Assembly: GCF_000512565.2 (NCBI RefSeq)
Contig: NC_089302.1
Location: 62,001 to 126,000, forward strand
From: Kwoniella dejecticola CBS 10117
Taxonomy: Eukaryota > Basidiomycota > Tremellomycetes > Tremellales > Cryptococcaceae
Direction of reading: 5' to 3'
Length of the DNA stretch: 64,000 nucleotides
In this document: positions 44,920 to 55,606 of the stretch, in pieces
Numbering within the stretch: position 1 is the stretch's first letter
How the letters are laid out: the number at the start of each line of letters is the position of its first letter
Program-made: the position numbers and the translations under genes
Notes under the pieces: generated by a model
Told to the model about the DNA's origin: nothing
What the model saw: only the letters and a program-made list of their open reading frames with translations
Databases searched by the model: none

Positions 44920-47451
44920 CTACTCCATGCCATCACCTCGAGTGACTTTATTCAGCAAATCCCCATTCACTCCCATCCTAGTCGGTGTTCCAGATTTGCG
45001 CGGCGTAAACACATCTCTAGGGGACGCAGGGGGCGAGATGGGATTGGTTGTCCGAGGCGAAGGCCATGGCGGGGGAGGTTTCCTTCTTGAAGAAGGGGTT
45101 CTTGATAATGTGCCTTCGGTGGGGGTTCCAACGAGGTTACTTTGCATCTGATTCGGTGGTGTAGATGGCCTTGGTGATGGTAATGAAACAGAGGCCGCAG
45201 ACAGCATACCACGAGGTGAAGATATACTTGAATCCCGATCTCGATCTCGGATTCTACTGACCATACTGGGCCGACGTTTCCTTGTTGGCGTAGCATGTAT
45301 ATCCATCGGAAAAGAAATAAATACCAATTTACCCGTGGGTTGGTCTAACGATAAGCTGAGATTGATCGAGCTTGCCGAGTGGGGAGCAGTCGCGGTCACC
45401 CCACCCGTACTTAGTTGTAAAGGACTAGTGGGCGTATTTGGGGATTGACTAGACTGTTTCTTGATCGTTACTTCCCATTTGATCTCTCCAATTTCCTTTT
45501 CGTTTCCGTTTCCGTTTCCGTTATCATTATCGTTTTCATTCTCACCCTTTGTACTTATGCAGTTGACAATCACTTCGTAGCCGCTCGGGATCGAAAGGGC
45601 ATTGCCATTGCCATTGCCATTAGGAGACCTTCGATTGGCACTGGCACCGACACTTATAGAACCTCGAGAAGGAGTAAGAAGTGAAATAGATTGACGATGT
45701 GGATGAGCGCCAATCTCGCCGTCTGCATCGGACGATAGAGCTGCGTCGGTATCGCTCTCGAAGGAAGATGAGAAGGATGGTTTCCTAGATCTGGGACCGG
45801 ACCTCATATTCCCATTTGTGCCGGTACCATCTGAACCATCTACGATTCTGGGTGAATCGTCCAATGAACCTTGCCTTTTGGGTGTCGAAGGTGGCTTGTC
45901 GACGAGATGGCTCCGCAGTGTCGGTGAATCAGATTGATTGCGAGACGCTGACGAAGATCTGCCTTGATCGACTGATAGGGAGGGACGATGGTGACTCAGT
46001 TGCTGGTGCTGATGCTGATGCTGGTGCGGACGTTGGCGATTCGGAGTTTGTGTACCGGAAGATAAGGAGGGTTTACGGGCTAGCCATTCAGCTCGATTAC
46101 TTGATGCGGGTGTAGGAGAGGCGCTGTTCTCATTATACAATTGCTGCAGCTGCTGTTGCTGTTGTTGTTGTTGTTGTTGTTGAAGGCGCAGATTTGGAGA
46201 GGAAGAAGTATTGTATCTCGTCCTGTTCTCAGCTGCTGAAGTCGAGCCGCCGGACGAGGGCCCTCCAACGGCGGAGAGAGCTTGGAACATACCCATACTA
46301 GGTGGAGTCTCTGGTCTACCGCCTACATGATGAGCATTTGTTGGTGTGCCTGCCCTCTGATTTGCAAGAGCTCTAGGAGATCTTGGCATGGGCCTTCGCG
46401 GTGGAGATAGGGCAGTAGGATAGAATGGTGTCGTAGCTGAATCAGGCGGTGTAGGGGGCTCATATTCACCATCCTTATCCCTATCTCTATTCCGACTTCC
46501 ATCTCTGTGTCCATCATCTACGATAGCGTTCTGAGGCTGAAGATGTAGACCGTCACCCTGCATGACTTTATCGAATATGCCCATCCCCTTCCCGCTATTC
46601 GAACCTAATCCACCATCTAACACTTTAGGCAACGAAGAGGATAATGGCAAAGCCTCAGCATTCGTCCCCAGCCCCAACGCCGCTAAGTTGAGTGAAATTG
46701 CTTCTTCCCGCGATCCCGATGTCGATGCAGAAGAAGAAGGAATGATGACTACCGGTTCGTCTCCTTCATTGCTCATCTGTAGTTGGCCATCATACACAAA
46801 TGCTGATCGTTTCGCTTGGTTCGTACTGGCTCCAGACGATGATGGGGAGGATAATCCGTAAGCTAGATTTGTTCGTGATGTTTCGGATCCACGTCTTGTT
46901 GGGTAAGTCGAAAATTTGTCCCGCTCCCTATCCCTTTCCTTGTCAAGACTCCCGTTCTCTCTGTTCAAGGGTCCATCGAAAAAGAATCCACGAGGGGGAG
47001 AAGGGAAACCTCTGGGCGAAGAAGGTAATCTACGAGGAGAAGTGGGTGGCTCAGACCCAGTACTTCCGATATGACCATTTGATGTAGTCGGCAGAGGTTC
47101 CGATTCGGAGAACGTGGGAGGATCATTCGACTTGTTGCTCAGACTGGCTTTGCGACGTAGTAATCTGGACGGATGGTATTTGGAGGTAGGCGATTCGGCA
47201 GGCACAAAGGCAGGTACAGGTACAGCAGAGCTACTTGCATTTCCACTGGTACTGCTACTGGCATTAGCGTTGATCGTAGCTGATGAGGCGTTCGTTGAGG
47301 ACGAGGCAAATGGATGAGTAAATTGCGGCGGCTGCGAGGTGCTTGTACTAGCCTGAGAGGACGACGATGCTGATTGCACTTGTGATGGTGATTGCGGCGA
47401 TGGATCTGCGTTCTTGTCCTGACTTGACCGCAGAAATGGGAATTGAGGCAT
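44920..47451 (-). CDS. hypothetical Ser/Pro-rich protein with polyQ tract
   Basis: A single ORF of 843 residues that I do not recognise. Most is low-complexity Ser/Pro/Arg/Asn sequence, typical of a phosphoregulated scaffold or signalling protein: many SP and TP sites, Arg-rich patches (RLLRRKASLS, RKRRPSMVSRIRD), a Gln run near residues 422-438 and His-Gln repeats. Near residues 625-740 a more ordered, strand-rich portion appears in pieces (GYEVIVNCIS, IKWEVTIKK, INLSLSLDQ, KLVFISFPMD), interrupted by an Asn-Gly/Asp run and a Ser-rich loop, as if a small beta domain had been expanded by repeats. No membrane span or catalytic motif. The first ATG is used. Confidence 0.6.
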   Translation of the reverse strand: MPQFPFLRSSQDKNADPSPQSPSQVQSASSSSQASTSTSQPPQFTHPFASSSTNASSATINANASSSTSGNASSSAVPVPAFVPAESPTSKYHPSRLLRRKASLSNKSNDPPTFSESEPLPTTSNGHIGSTGSEPPTSPRRLPSSPRGFPSPPRGFFFDGPLNRENGSLDKERDRERDKFSTYPTRRGSETSRTNLAYGLSSPSSSGASTNQAKRSAFVYDGQLQMSNEGDEPVVIIPSSSASTSGSREEAISLNLAALGLGTNAEALPLSSSLPKVLDGGLGSNSGKGMGIFDKVMQGDGLHLQPQNAIVDDGHRDGSRNRDRDKDGEYEPPTPPDSATTPFYPTALSPPRRPMPRSPRALANQRAGTPTNAHHVGGRPETPPSMGMFQALSAVGGPSSGGSTSAAENRTRYNTSSSPNLRLQQQQQQQQQQQLQQLYNENSASPTPASSNRAEWLARKPSLSSGTQTPNRQRPHQHQHQHQQLSHHRPSLSVDQGRSSSASRNQSDSPTLRSHLVDKPPSTPKRQGSLDDSPRIVDGSDGTGTNGNMRSGPRSRKPSFSSSFESDTDAALSSDADGEIGAHPHRQSISLLTPSRGSISVGASANRRSPNGNGNGNALSIPSGYEVIVNCISTKGENENDNDNGNGNGNEKEIGEIKWEVTIKKQSSQSPNTPTSPLQLSTGGVTATAPHSASSINLSLSLDQPTGKLVFISFPMDIHATPTRKRRPSMVSRIRDRDRDSSISSPRGMLSAASVSLPSPRPSTPPNQMQSNLVGTPTEGTLSRTPSSRRKPPPPWPSPRTTNPISPPASPRDVFTPRKSGTPTRMGVNGDLLNKVTRGDGME
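46142..46182 (-). repeat. CAA/CAG repeat encoding polyglutamine
   Basis: A run of CAA/CAG codons on the minus strand encodes polyglutamine within the Ser/Pro-rich orphan. Other six-base repeats in the same gene lie at about 45500-45523 (Asn-Gly), 45600-45621 (Asn-Gly) and 46008-46027 (His-Gln). Confidence 0.8.
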
Positions 47452-49349
47452 CGCGTACTCGCACTTGTCCCAGACTATATGCTTGACGAGGTCCTTTGTA
47501 TCTCGGAGAACATATCACCGGATGCTGAACGAATAGCTTTGTTGATATTGGCTGCGAAAGGAGTTACCAAACTTTCGGATTCGGAGTCGGATCGGGAGGT
47601 AATCTAGTTAAGCTTTATCAAAATCAAAGTGAGAGGGAACGGCGATAAGGGACGAACGAAGCTCAAAAGGTTACACACAGATAGAACGTGAACCTCGCAG
47701 GCTCGTGGCAAGTTCAGAGATAGGAAGATAGCGATGACGTCTGTATTGCACAGTTCAGAGACGTGATCTCATGTCTACACGCCTAAGATATCACAAAACC
47801 TTGATACCGCAGGTCCAGCAATCGGATATCTGGTACTAGTACGCGTCGATCGGTGGGACTTGCCTGAACATGACTCTTGACTCATGTGAAATAGAGGGAA
47901 AAGACACGTCTATCACCTAAACCTTAAATATCAGGCACAGAATCGTGCCCTCCTTTGGGGAATAACTGTTTGTCAGCAAAGAAACATAAATCGCCACATG
48001 GAAGAACAAGCTCTTTCTGTCTCACGACTGAGTGAGAAAGGTTTTGATGGAAGGCGTGAGAAGCTTCTTTCTAAACATCTCACCGCGGGTGTAAGCGGGA
48101 GTTGTCTCCGTCTGAGGTAAGCTCAGTACGCAAGAGGGCCAGATCATTGTAGCCGATCCTCAGCAAGGTGACAAATACCGGCTGTGTCATGCTTTCGATC
48201 AGAGTCAAGTTGTCATACTGGCTTGCTTCCTTCCTGTTGCGAGGCCGTCGGTCGATATCCAGTATCCGCATACCTCAGGCGATAGAGAGGTGCAGAATAG
48301 ACATATCTCCGTTTTCCACATGTGAGGTACAAAACGAAGTCGTATGAAAAGGTCTCGTTCATCGTCGTAGGCATGCATGCAATGGACCTTACGCTTGAGC
48401 TTGAGCTTATGTTGAGCTACGTCTGTTAACTGTACCTACCAAAGCGAAGTTTGTCACAAGTCATGCGGAAGGTTCTTGTTCTGTTCTGTTCTCGGCTTTT
48501 GTATTTCGATTTGCATTTATGTTTTCGGACCTTTTAAGGGCGGGCACGGCCTGTGAGCAGGTCCATGCAGGGATATTCGGGTCCCTTTTCCAACCTGACC
48601 TGTCTCGTCGATGAAGACCGACGTCGTTGGTCTTTTCGACTTCAACAAAGACGATTGCGTATAGCTCATAGACTTGCTAAGATGGAGGCGTATTCTTGGC
48701 TTTGTCAACGAGCAAATACGACGCTCGCTTGCGACACCTTCGATTTTCGGGAAGTAGATGAAGATCTCTCTTAATGTGATTACTGTCTGCTGAGCTTATT
48801 TATTACCATATACGTATGTAAGCTCTTTCTGGGAGTACTCATGCCAAAGGAACAAGGGCAAGGCATGAAACGAGATCACCTGATGTTAAAATGGGATTAT
48901 AAACGCCTCCAAGGTGAAATCTGTTGTACGTATGCGCTCTTGTGGAAGTCGCAAGCCATTCCATCGACTCGTTGGAATCCTTCTCGTTCCTATGAGATGC
49001 AGACTGTGTGGCAAATTTTGCAACTTTGATGAAGTGAGCTCAGTTGGTTTGCTCTGTTATGGTCTGACAAGCTTCGCTGTGGCAAGTGATCATGGTAGGG
49101 TCATATACTGTATTCATCGTATACTGTACAAATGATGGCATTAATATATGTATGTATAGATATGGTGTCTATTTTCCATTGATCTCTACTGTCAAGCCCA
49201 AAGTCGTGAGTAACATGAGTATAATAATGCTAAGTGTACAATATGATGCGTTGTAAGATGTTAGATGCAGATATATTTGATCAAATGCAGTTTCGCAAGA
49301 AACGAGATAGATAAGTCGAAATCAAACAAAGTGTGATATTGTAATTTGT
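47452..49349. other. 1.9-kb intergenic region
   Basis: This is the promoter side of the polyQ orphan and the 3' flank of the kinase gene. It contains only short ORFs (for example 48553-48774) without family resemblance or splice support, and short GAGCTT-type repeats near 48393-48412. A long regulatory leader or a non-coding transcript is possible; nothing shows it. Confidence 0.4.
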
Positions 49350-50771
49350 TTAACGGAAGAATGGGTTTGGGGAATTTGCTGTTGATATGTCTGGCGATAT
49401 TGGATTGACCCTCAATTCCGATATCGACGAGGGTGTTTTCCCCTTGAGAATCTCGAAGAATTGCGACTGGTGGTACTGTTGATGAGGCAAGGTGAGGCCA
49501 CCCTCGGCGATGAGTTGGGGAGTGGGAGGTAAAGAGCCGCCGTTGGACGAGGAGGATCGTGATCGATGAACGGGAGAAGAGTAAGATAGTGATAATGGTC
49601 CTGATCCTGATCCTGATCCCGAGTCGGCTCTTAACGATGGGGTTTCCAACTCGTCAAAGACAAAAACCGTGTTATCTTCTGTCACTTGAGACCAATCGCA
49701 CTGGACGCCATTGTCGACCTCGCATTCCTCCGGGATCTCCTGGACGGGCAACAATGCCTCTACGCTTTGGTATTGAGGCGTCGGCGCAGCAGAAGTTTGG
49801 TTTTGCGCTGCGTAATGAGCTAGTCGCAATTCCTCCTCGCCCATGGTAAAGGTCTCGACCTCCATGACGAGTTTCCTCAGAGCTGCTAGAGAAATTCGGT
49901 CGGCAGGATTGATGGTAAATATTTGTTGTAGGACGAAGAGACATTGTGATGAGATGGGTAAGATGCGTCGCAGGAAGTTTGGGTCATTGAGGAAGGAGTT
50001 GAAGGATTCGTCGGATGGTGATGCGATCCGCCAGGGGTTTCGTCCGCATACCAGGTTGACCAGTATCACACCCAATGACCAGACGTCTCCGGGTCGTGTG
50101 GGGTAAGAAGTGTTGTCGGGGAACCAGTCTCCGAGGCACTCAGGAGCGATGTAGAAGGTTGATCCACAGCCAAACTCGCTTGATTCTTGTTCAGAAGTGG
50201 CCAGTCCAAAGTCACATATGCGCACTCGGGTACCGTCGTGTGAACAGACAATGTTTTCAGGCTTGATGTCTCGATGACTTATACCCAAAGAATGGAGCCA
50301 TGCTACACCGTCCAGCAGTTGTAAGAAGACATCGCGTATGAGTTCGTCGTCGCCAACGTACTGTAGAGACCAAGTGGCATTAGCATCGAGTGGCAACGAG
50401 CGAGATTGGTAGGAGAATGGGCTTACGCGTTGTTTGTCCGTTATCATGGCGAACAGATCACCCTCCTCACCAAACTCCATGACCACGTATACACTGTCAC
50501 CCTCTTCGATCATCCTGTCCATGGCTATTATACTAGGATGGGCAGACGCGAGTCGATGCAAGGCAATCTCACGACGTTGGAAGTGCTTTTGCCGCGAATC
50601 GAGACCGTGTCGTCGAAGACACTTCACGGCTCGCCACAGCGGTTGAGCGTATTTGTAGTCGACGGCAAGGTATACGACGCCATAAGCACCGGTGCCAATG
50701 ACTGAGGTGAGTTCGAGGCATCCATTGTCGATGACTCTTGGAAGCGCTTGAGTTGAGCAAGAGGCGTTCAT
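49350..50771 (-). CDS. Ran1/Ksp1-like serine/threonine protein kinase
   Basis: A complete eukaryotic protein kinase of the fission-yeast Ran1(Pat1) / budding-yeast Ksp1-Sks1-Vhs1 group, which governs nutrient response, filamentation and, in fission yeast, the block to meiosis. Two exons (50771-50427, 50360-49350) give 451 residues. The glycine loop GTGAYG starts at residue 26, the ATP lysine is Lys50, the catalytic loop is HRDIKPEN (Asp146), DFG begins at Asp165 and the APE-type site is IAPECLG. The QYVGDDELIRDVFLQLLDGV helix after the intron is typical of this group. The C-terminal 130 residues are Ser/Gly-rich. The 66-nt intron is a multiple of three and has no stop, so retention would insert 22 residues. 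The frame also stays open upstream to an ATG at 51095; I prefer the start that sits just before the kinase domain. Confidence 0.85.
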   Translation of the reverse strand: MNASCSTQALPRVIDNGCLELTSVIGTGAYGVVYLAVDYKYAQPLWRAVKCLRRHGLDSRQKHFQRREIALHRLASAHPSIIAMDRMIEEGDSVYVVMEFGEEGDLFAMITDKQRVSPFSYQSRSLPLDANATWSLQYVGDDELIRDVFLQLLDGVAWLHSLGISHRDIKPENIVCSHDGTRVRICDFGLATSEQESSEFGCGSTFYIAPECLGDWFPDNTSYPTRPGDVWSLGVILVNLVCGRNPWRIASPSDESFNSFLNDPNFLRRILPISSQCLFVLQQIFTINPADRISLAALRKLVMEVETFTMGEEELRLAHYAAQNQTSAAPTPQYQSVEALLPVQEIPEECEVDNGVQCDWSQVTEDNTVFVFDELETPSLRADSGSGSGSGPLSLSYSSPVHRSRSSSSNGGSLPPTPQLIAEGGLTLPHQQYHQSQFFEILKGKTPSSISELRVNPISPDISTANSPNPFFR

Positions 50772-53700
50772 GGTGCTGACGATAGTTCTGATTATAGTTG
50801 ATAGTTGTATGTGTATTGACGTATCTGCGTTGTCGTTACCAGTCGTTTGTCCGTTTATGCGTTGCGTAGGTATATATATATATGGATGTGTCGAGAACTT
50901 CGCCCTATCCTTTCGATTGCTTGTCTGGGATGTTGCTGCTGATCGAAAGCTTAAGTTCGTGGAAGTCGGGTGAGGTCGTCGGGTGTGGATGTGTTTTGAG
51001 TGATTATATACAGAAGCGATGAGATCTTTCAGTGACGATGACCTATTTGAATGATTTTGCGAGTCGGTGTTCGTCAAGAGAGTCGTACGTTGCAAGACCC
51101 AGAATTCAGTTCTGCTTTTTGCTATTCACAGACGAGTACGAAGTTGTCGATTAAGGAGAGTGAGCAATTGGTGGGATTGATGGACTTCGGGAATTGATTG
51201 ATTATATAAGTGAACAGAGTTTGCGAAACACGATGGATAGTTCAATATCAAACACAAACCAAAAGGATGGATTAGTGGGAATGCGAATGGAAGTGAAGCC
51301 TTTCGAACAAATAAGACTGCTAAGATACTTGGTTCTTGGTAATGAGAAAAACAGGAGTATGTAACTTGCTTGTACGGTACGAAAGGCGATACGACGTAAC
51401 CGAAAACACTAATAATTGGTGCGAGTTGTCGTGTTCTTGGATGTGAATCCAACTTCAAGGGAAAGACGGGAATGTCGACGCAATTTTACCACTAACCACT
51501 TCTGTACAGATCAAGGTCCCAACCTGAACAACCTTGAATTACTAAAATTCCTTGTTCTATTCTTCGAGGACACGTACTAACTGGAGCATGGCGAAGCCCT
51601 GTACTCAAGACAATGGTTCTGCGCAAGACGAGTCATGAAATGAATGGACAGTCGGAGGTCCCTGAAGGCGGTTAAGGGCTCGAAGACAAGTCACTTGTTT
51701 GTCTTCCTAGGTCCCAGATTTCGGGCATGTACGAGATTTTTCGATGGGGGGGGGAAAGCGAGAACAAACTTGCCCTGAGCTCAGCGTGTCTGACGAAACC
51801 CCTGGGGTTTTACGCTTGTTTTCGACGAAATGTATCCGAGCAAGCGGGAACAAAGGTTAATCATATATGGGCAAACCGTTAATCTCCCTCGCCCTGTCTT
51901 TTTGGTTGATCCTGAGAAGCGTGCGGAGGCTTGTTCCTGGTTCACATTGAGGGGTAAACAGCGAGGCACTTGGAGGCTCAGCTGCTCCGGGGAAAAGTGA
52001 TATGAGATGTGGATAACGTTATAAGCCAAATCAGGTCTTTCATTCCTGAAACGGCAGTCTGCGCTGCGTGAGGTGACACATCGAATCTGAAGTGACACGC
52101 GTTTTCTGAGCCTGGTGCATAGCATCTTCCCCTTTGCGTGTTTTGCATTTCCCCAAGTGCTAATTGACGTCTTGGATCGACCCTTAGACGCAAATGAGGT
52201 ATTTCATTTGGCACGACAGAATAAATTATTCACTTTGCACTAGTTTCGCAGCCTCTTGTCACTAGCAATGGTTAGCTCGCTGTGTGTTGATGTCGACCGA
52301 ACTTGGCACGTTTGGCGTTAGGTGTCTGTTTGCATCTTTCTTGAGCCGAAGTGGGATCTTTAACGGAAGTGGTGTGGCGCAAATTGCAGTAGAGCGGTTG
52401 TACTGAGGCGAATATCGCTTCGCCTCACCAGCTAGGAGAGTTATTCGAAGATCCGCACCCCTAGCATGTGCAGCTGATCTTCAAGGACGATCTGCTCGGT
52501 TCCACCTTTCAAGCATTAAGCATCACGTACAAACGTCTGCTGCCGAGCTACTATTCAGCGACTCGGCGATCTGGTATCTGCCCGTTTTCCTGATCTTACG
52601 TGAGCTCTTCTCCCCTCGTGGTGAAGGCAGGTCGTAATCTCACGGCATGTGCCAAAAAGATCGTCTGACTGGTAGTCCTGAACGAGGCTGCCACGAGAGT
52701 CAAGTACGGCTTCACCAGATTTTTCCTGCCCGATCTCGAAGAAAGCTTCGCTCATCGGATCTAAAGAATAAAGGCGGCAAGAATAAACAAAGTCACCTGT
52801 ACCTTTTCGCGCTCACATCCTGAGTGAATCTCCCTGTTTGACTGCTGTTTTGGTTTAGGCGTTTAAGCGTGTACGGTAGGTAGGTACTCGGTCCTTGGAG
52901 AGTGGCAAAGATGCCGACAAACTTACACTAGCGTAAGGGCGAAGCATTTTCGCTACTCATGTTTCCAAAAATCGTGAAACGCCAGATAACGAGATCTACT
53001 GGTTGGACTCTCATCGACTCAAAGGAGAGAGAGCCATTCCTGCGGGTGATCTGAATGGTACTGATCGTACGTAAATCTGACTAAACATCGCACCATAGCG
53101 CGCAGATCTAAATGAATTTTTTGATCTTCATCAACGATCGAAATAAGCCTAAGCCTAATAAGATGCAATTTCGCACCAAGAACAATGCGCGAAGGTGAGG
53201 TAAAATCTTCAATGCTTAGTCATCTCAGACATGGGCAGTCTCATTTAGATCCATTTCCCTCTGTCCAACAACCGCGCATCTAGACGAAACCGGTGAATCA
53301 GTAGAGACAAGAAACAAAAAATTATTTGCCCTTTGTATTGCCTTGTGTCGAGTGGCGGGTCAATCCGTTTCATATCCCTTGGATTACTACGACTCCTTGT
53401 AAAGTCCATGCATCAGTTTGCCGTGTGTCCAGGGTCAGGGCAAGGAGATCTGCAAGGTCAGCTTTCCTGCGAGGGGACCGCATGCGACCGTATTTGTCTG
53501 TCTAATCCAAGACTTTGCAGTGCACGAGAGTTTGCTCTGCGTCCTGAGGCTCTACTAGCGTCCCAGGACCACAAACATGCATCTACTCATTCGCGATGTC
53601 CACACAGGAGCAACGGAATCGCCAATACTGCTTTGGGACTATCGACGAGCCACATCGGCCAGGTCCGCTGTTCTCGGAGTGGCGAGCGACGTGCCCGTCG

Positions 53701-55606
53701 ACTTGAATCAGGTCAACGACGCGACCTTTGACCTTTGACGACGCCGCCGCCAGCCTGAACGAGAACGCCAATTGTGCTCCTTTTTTTCGTTCTGCACTTA
53801 CTAACTGTCAGGGAATTCGTCGTTGTGGACAACGATCTCCCTCTCGGCATCAAGCCTTGCACGCCCTACTTGTGTAGACTCGCTATGGCCTTTACTATGA
53901 TCCTCTTTCTCGGGCCCCGGTTTTTAGCGCGTCGTAGACTGATTCCAGTAAAAATACTTGAATTCTCTTTTGTGGCTGATTCCAGGACGCCGTCCCCGTC
54001 TGACTCAACCCTGTCATAAAGCAATGAGGTATGGTACCGCCTTCTGAAGACCACGCCGAGCAGTCATCATACGCAGTGATGGACCGTGGAAGGATGGGTG
54101 GACGGGCGGACAGACAACGTGTCTCGTATGCTCATGGTCATTCAGCCATCTACGTCGGTTACCACAGTTTCACCTCAAACAACGTTTCGGTATTCTGCAT
54201 CAACCTTTGTGGCATATGTGACATGGATGTCTCACATGCAGGCGTATGCGAGCTTTAAGCTACTGTTGTTACGGATTCCTTCCGTTTCTTATGACGTCGG
54301 GTGAGGCGGGACTTTCTGCCGAGGTTATCGCTCGGCATGGGGTAGACCATTTGCTCAAATTTTTGCATATCCGTGTCTCACAATGCAAGAGAAATCGGCA
54401 TGTCAAGAATCTGTGGACACGACCGTTCCTTTCACCTTGAGCATTTTATGCCGTGATGATTCCAGCTTTTCTCGAGAACAAGTAAAAAGAATTCGTCGTC
54501 ATAGGCTAAAAGTAATCTGCCGATTCCAGACCAAAGACAAGGTGTTGGTTTCGAGAAGAGGGAGTGTGGTCATTTTCAGTTACCGTTACGGACCCGACTA
54601 CGACTGTGACTAGGACTAACGGTATGCCTCACCGCTGGAACGTGTCCCTGGCTGGGGCCTAGGCTTAGGCTTATGGTGGAAGTGGACCAGGATAGGTCCT
54701 AGCTGATTTTTCGTCATGGCCATCAAAGGGCGGCTTCCAGAAAAGTACTAATTCTAGGTTTGATTCCAACGACCCTCCCAGCCACGACATGGTCGTTGGC
54801 AGGCCCAAGTGTTGGAGTCAAGTCGTCCGTCAAGCACAGCCGAAAGTGAAGAATCCAGGCCAAAGGTGTCGCTAATGTGTCCCCGCATGATATGTGAACG
54901 GATACTGTAACATCTATCAGCGGTGCGAGGCGATCAACGAGGATCAGGAACGCGGGGATAAGTAGCTGGACTGCAAATCGTACGTTGCGTGTACGATAAG
55001 ATCATAATACGAAAAGTTGTGACATTACCTGCTCATCCCTCATTTGTTGACCCATCTGAGCTTACAATTCGTGGAGTGAATTCAAGAGCCGAATCAAGTG
55101 CCAGGCTACAAGGTTCGCGAAGAGATTGGAGATGAGGCATTATGATGTGCACAGAACCCGACGCTTCTGTGCCGTGCATGCATCGACGGGGATATGTATG
55201 ATATGTATGCACCCCTTCGCGGCTCATCGTTTAGAGTAAGCTGGCGGCTTTTTTCGAAGGCTCAGGAAGCAGGGGGCCAACTGTGTACTTGCCCGCCCGG
55301 TTGCCGGGTGGACGTTGTTTGTCGCACAAAGCCAGACTTCCATTCAAGAATGACCAGAGCGTTAAACCATCATACCTTGACCTCATACTTAAGCCATACA
55401 ATCAAAACAGATGTCGAACAACATCCGATCGTCTCAAAGTGTGCATGATGATATATATACAGGATGGTGCATCTATAATACAGTTTAGTATGGTGTTGTA
55501 TGAGAATCAGAACATGGATATGATTGTCAATGTGTTGATAGGTCTATTGCTAATGACGAGATTATACAGCAAGCAAGTTGATTGGTTCTTGTGCGAATGA
55601 TTGCGG
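50772..55606. other. gene-poor tract
   Basis: These 4.8 kb hold no coding region I can support. The first part is the kinase promoter and a possible in-frame leader (to 51095). Beyond that, ORFs are short and unpatterned on both strands (longest at 53333-53731). Visible elements are a G-run near 51747, an inverted pair of the 15-mer TAGGCTTAGGCTTAT (53143-53157 and 54660-54674) and a CTTTGAC repeat near 53726-53740. It may be a long promoter, a non-coding RNA locus, or a decayed transposon. Confidence 0.4.
50871..50883 (-). promoter_or_regulatory. TA-repeat, possible TATA element of the kinase gene
   Basis: A run of TATATATATATAT lies about 100 bases upstream of the preferred kinase start. 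Its position suits a core promoter, but it would fall inside the coding region if the upstream ATG at 51095 were used. Confidence 0.3.

Noticed and set aside
48553..48774. 73-codon ORF between the polyQ orphan and the kinase
   Set aside because: Length is within chance expectation and there is no domain or splice support.
52555..52755. 66-codon minus-strand ORF beginning MSEAFFEIG
   Set aside because: The opening residues look protein-like, but the frame soon becomes irregular and no neighbouring exons fit; possible relic only.
53333..53731. 132-codon plus-strand ORF in the gene-poor tract
   Set aside because: No family resemblance, irregular composition and no splice partners.
54657..54680. 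telomere-like TTAGGC repeat
   Set aside because: Only two units; not the repeat expected for these yeasts, so not called telomeric.
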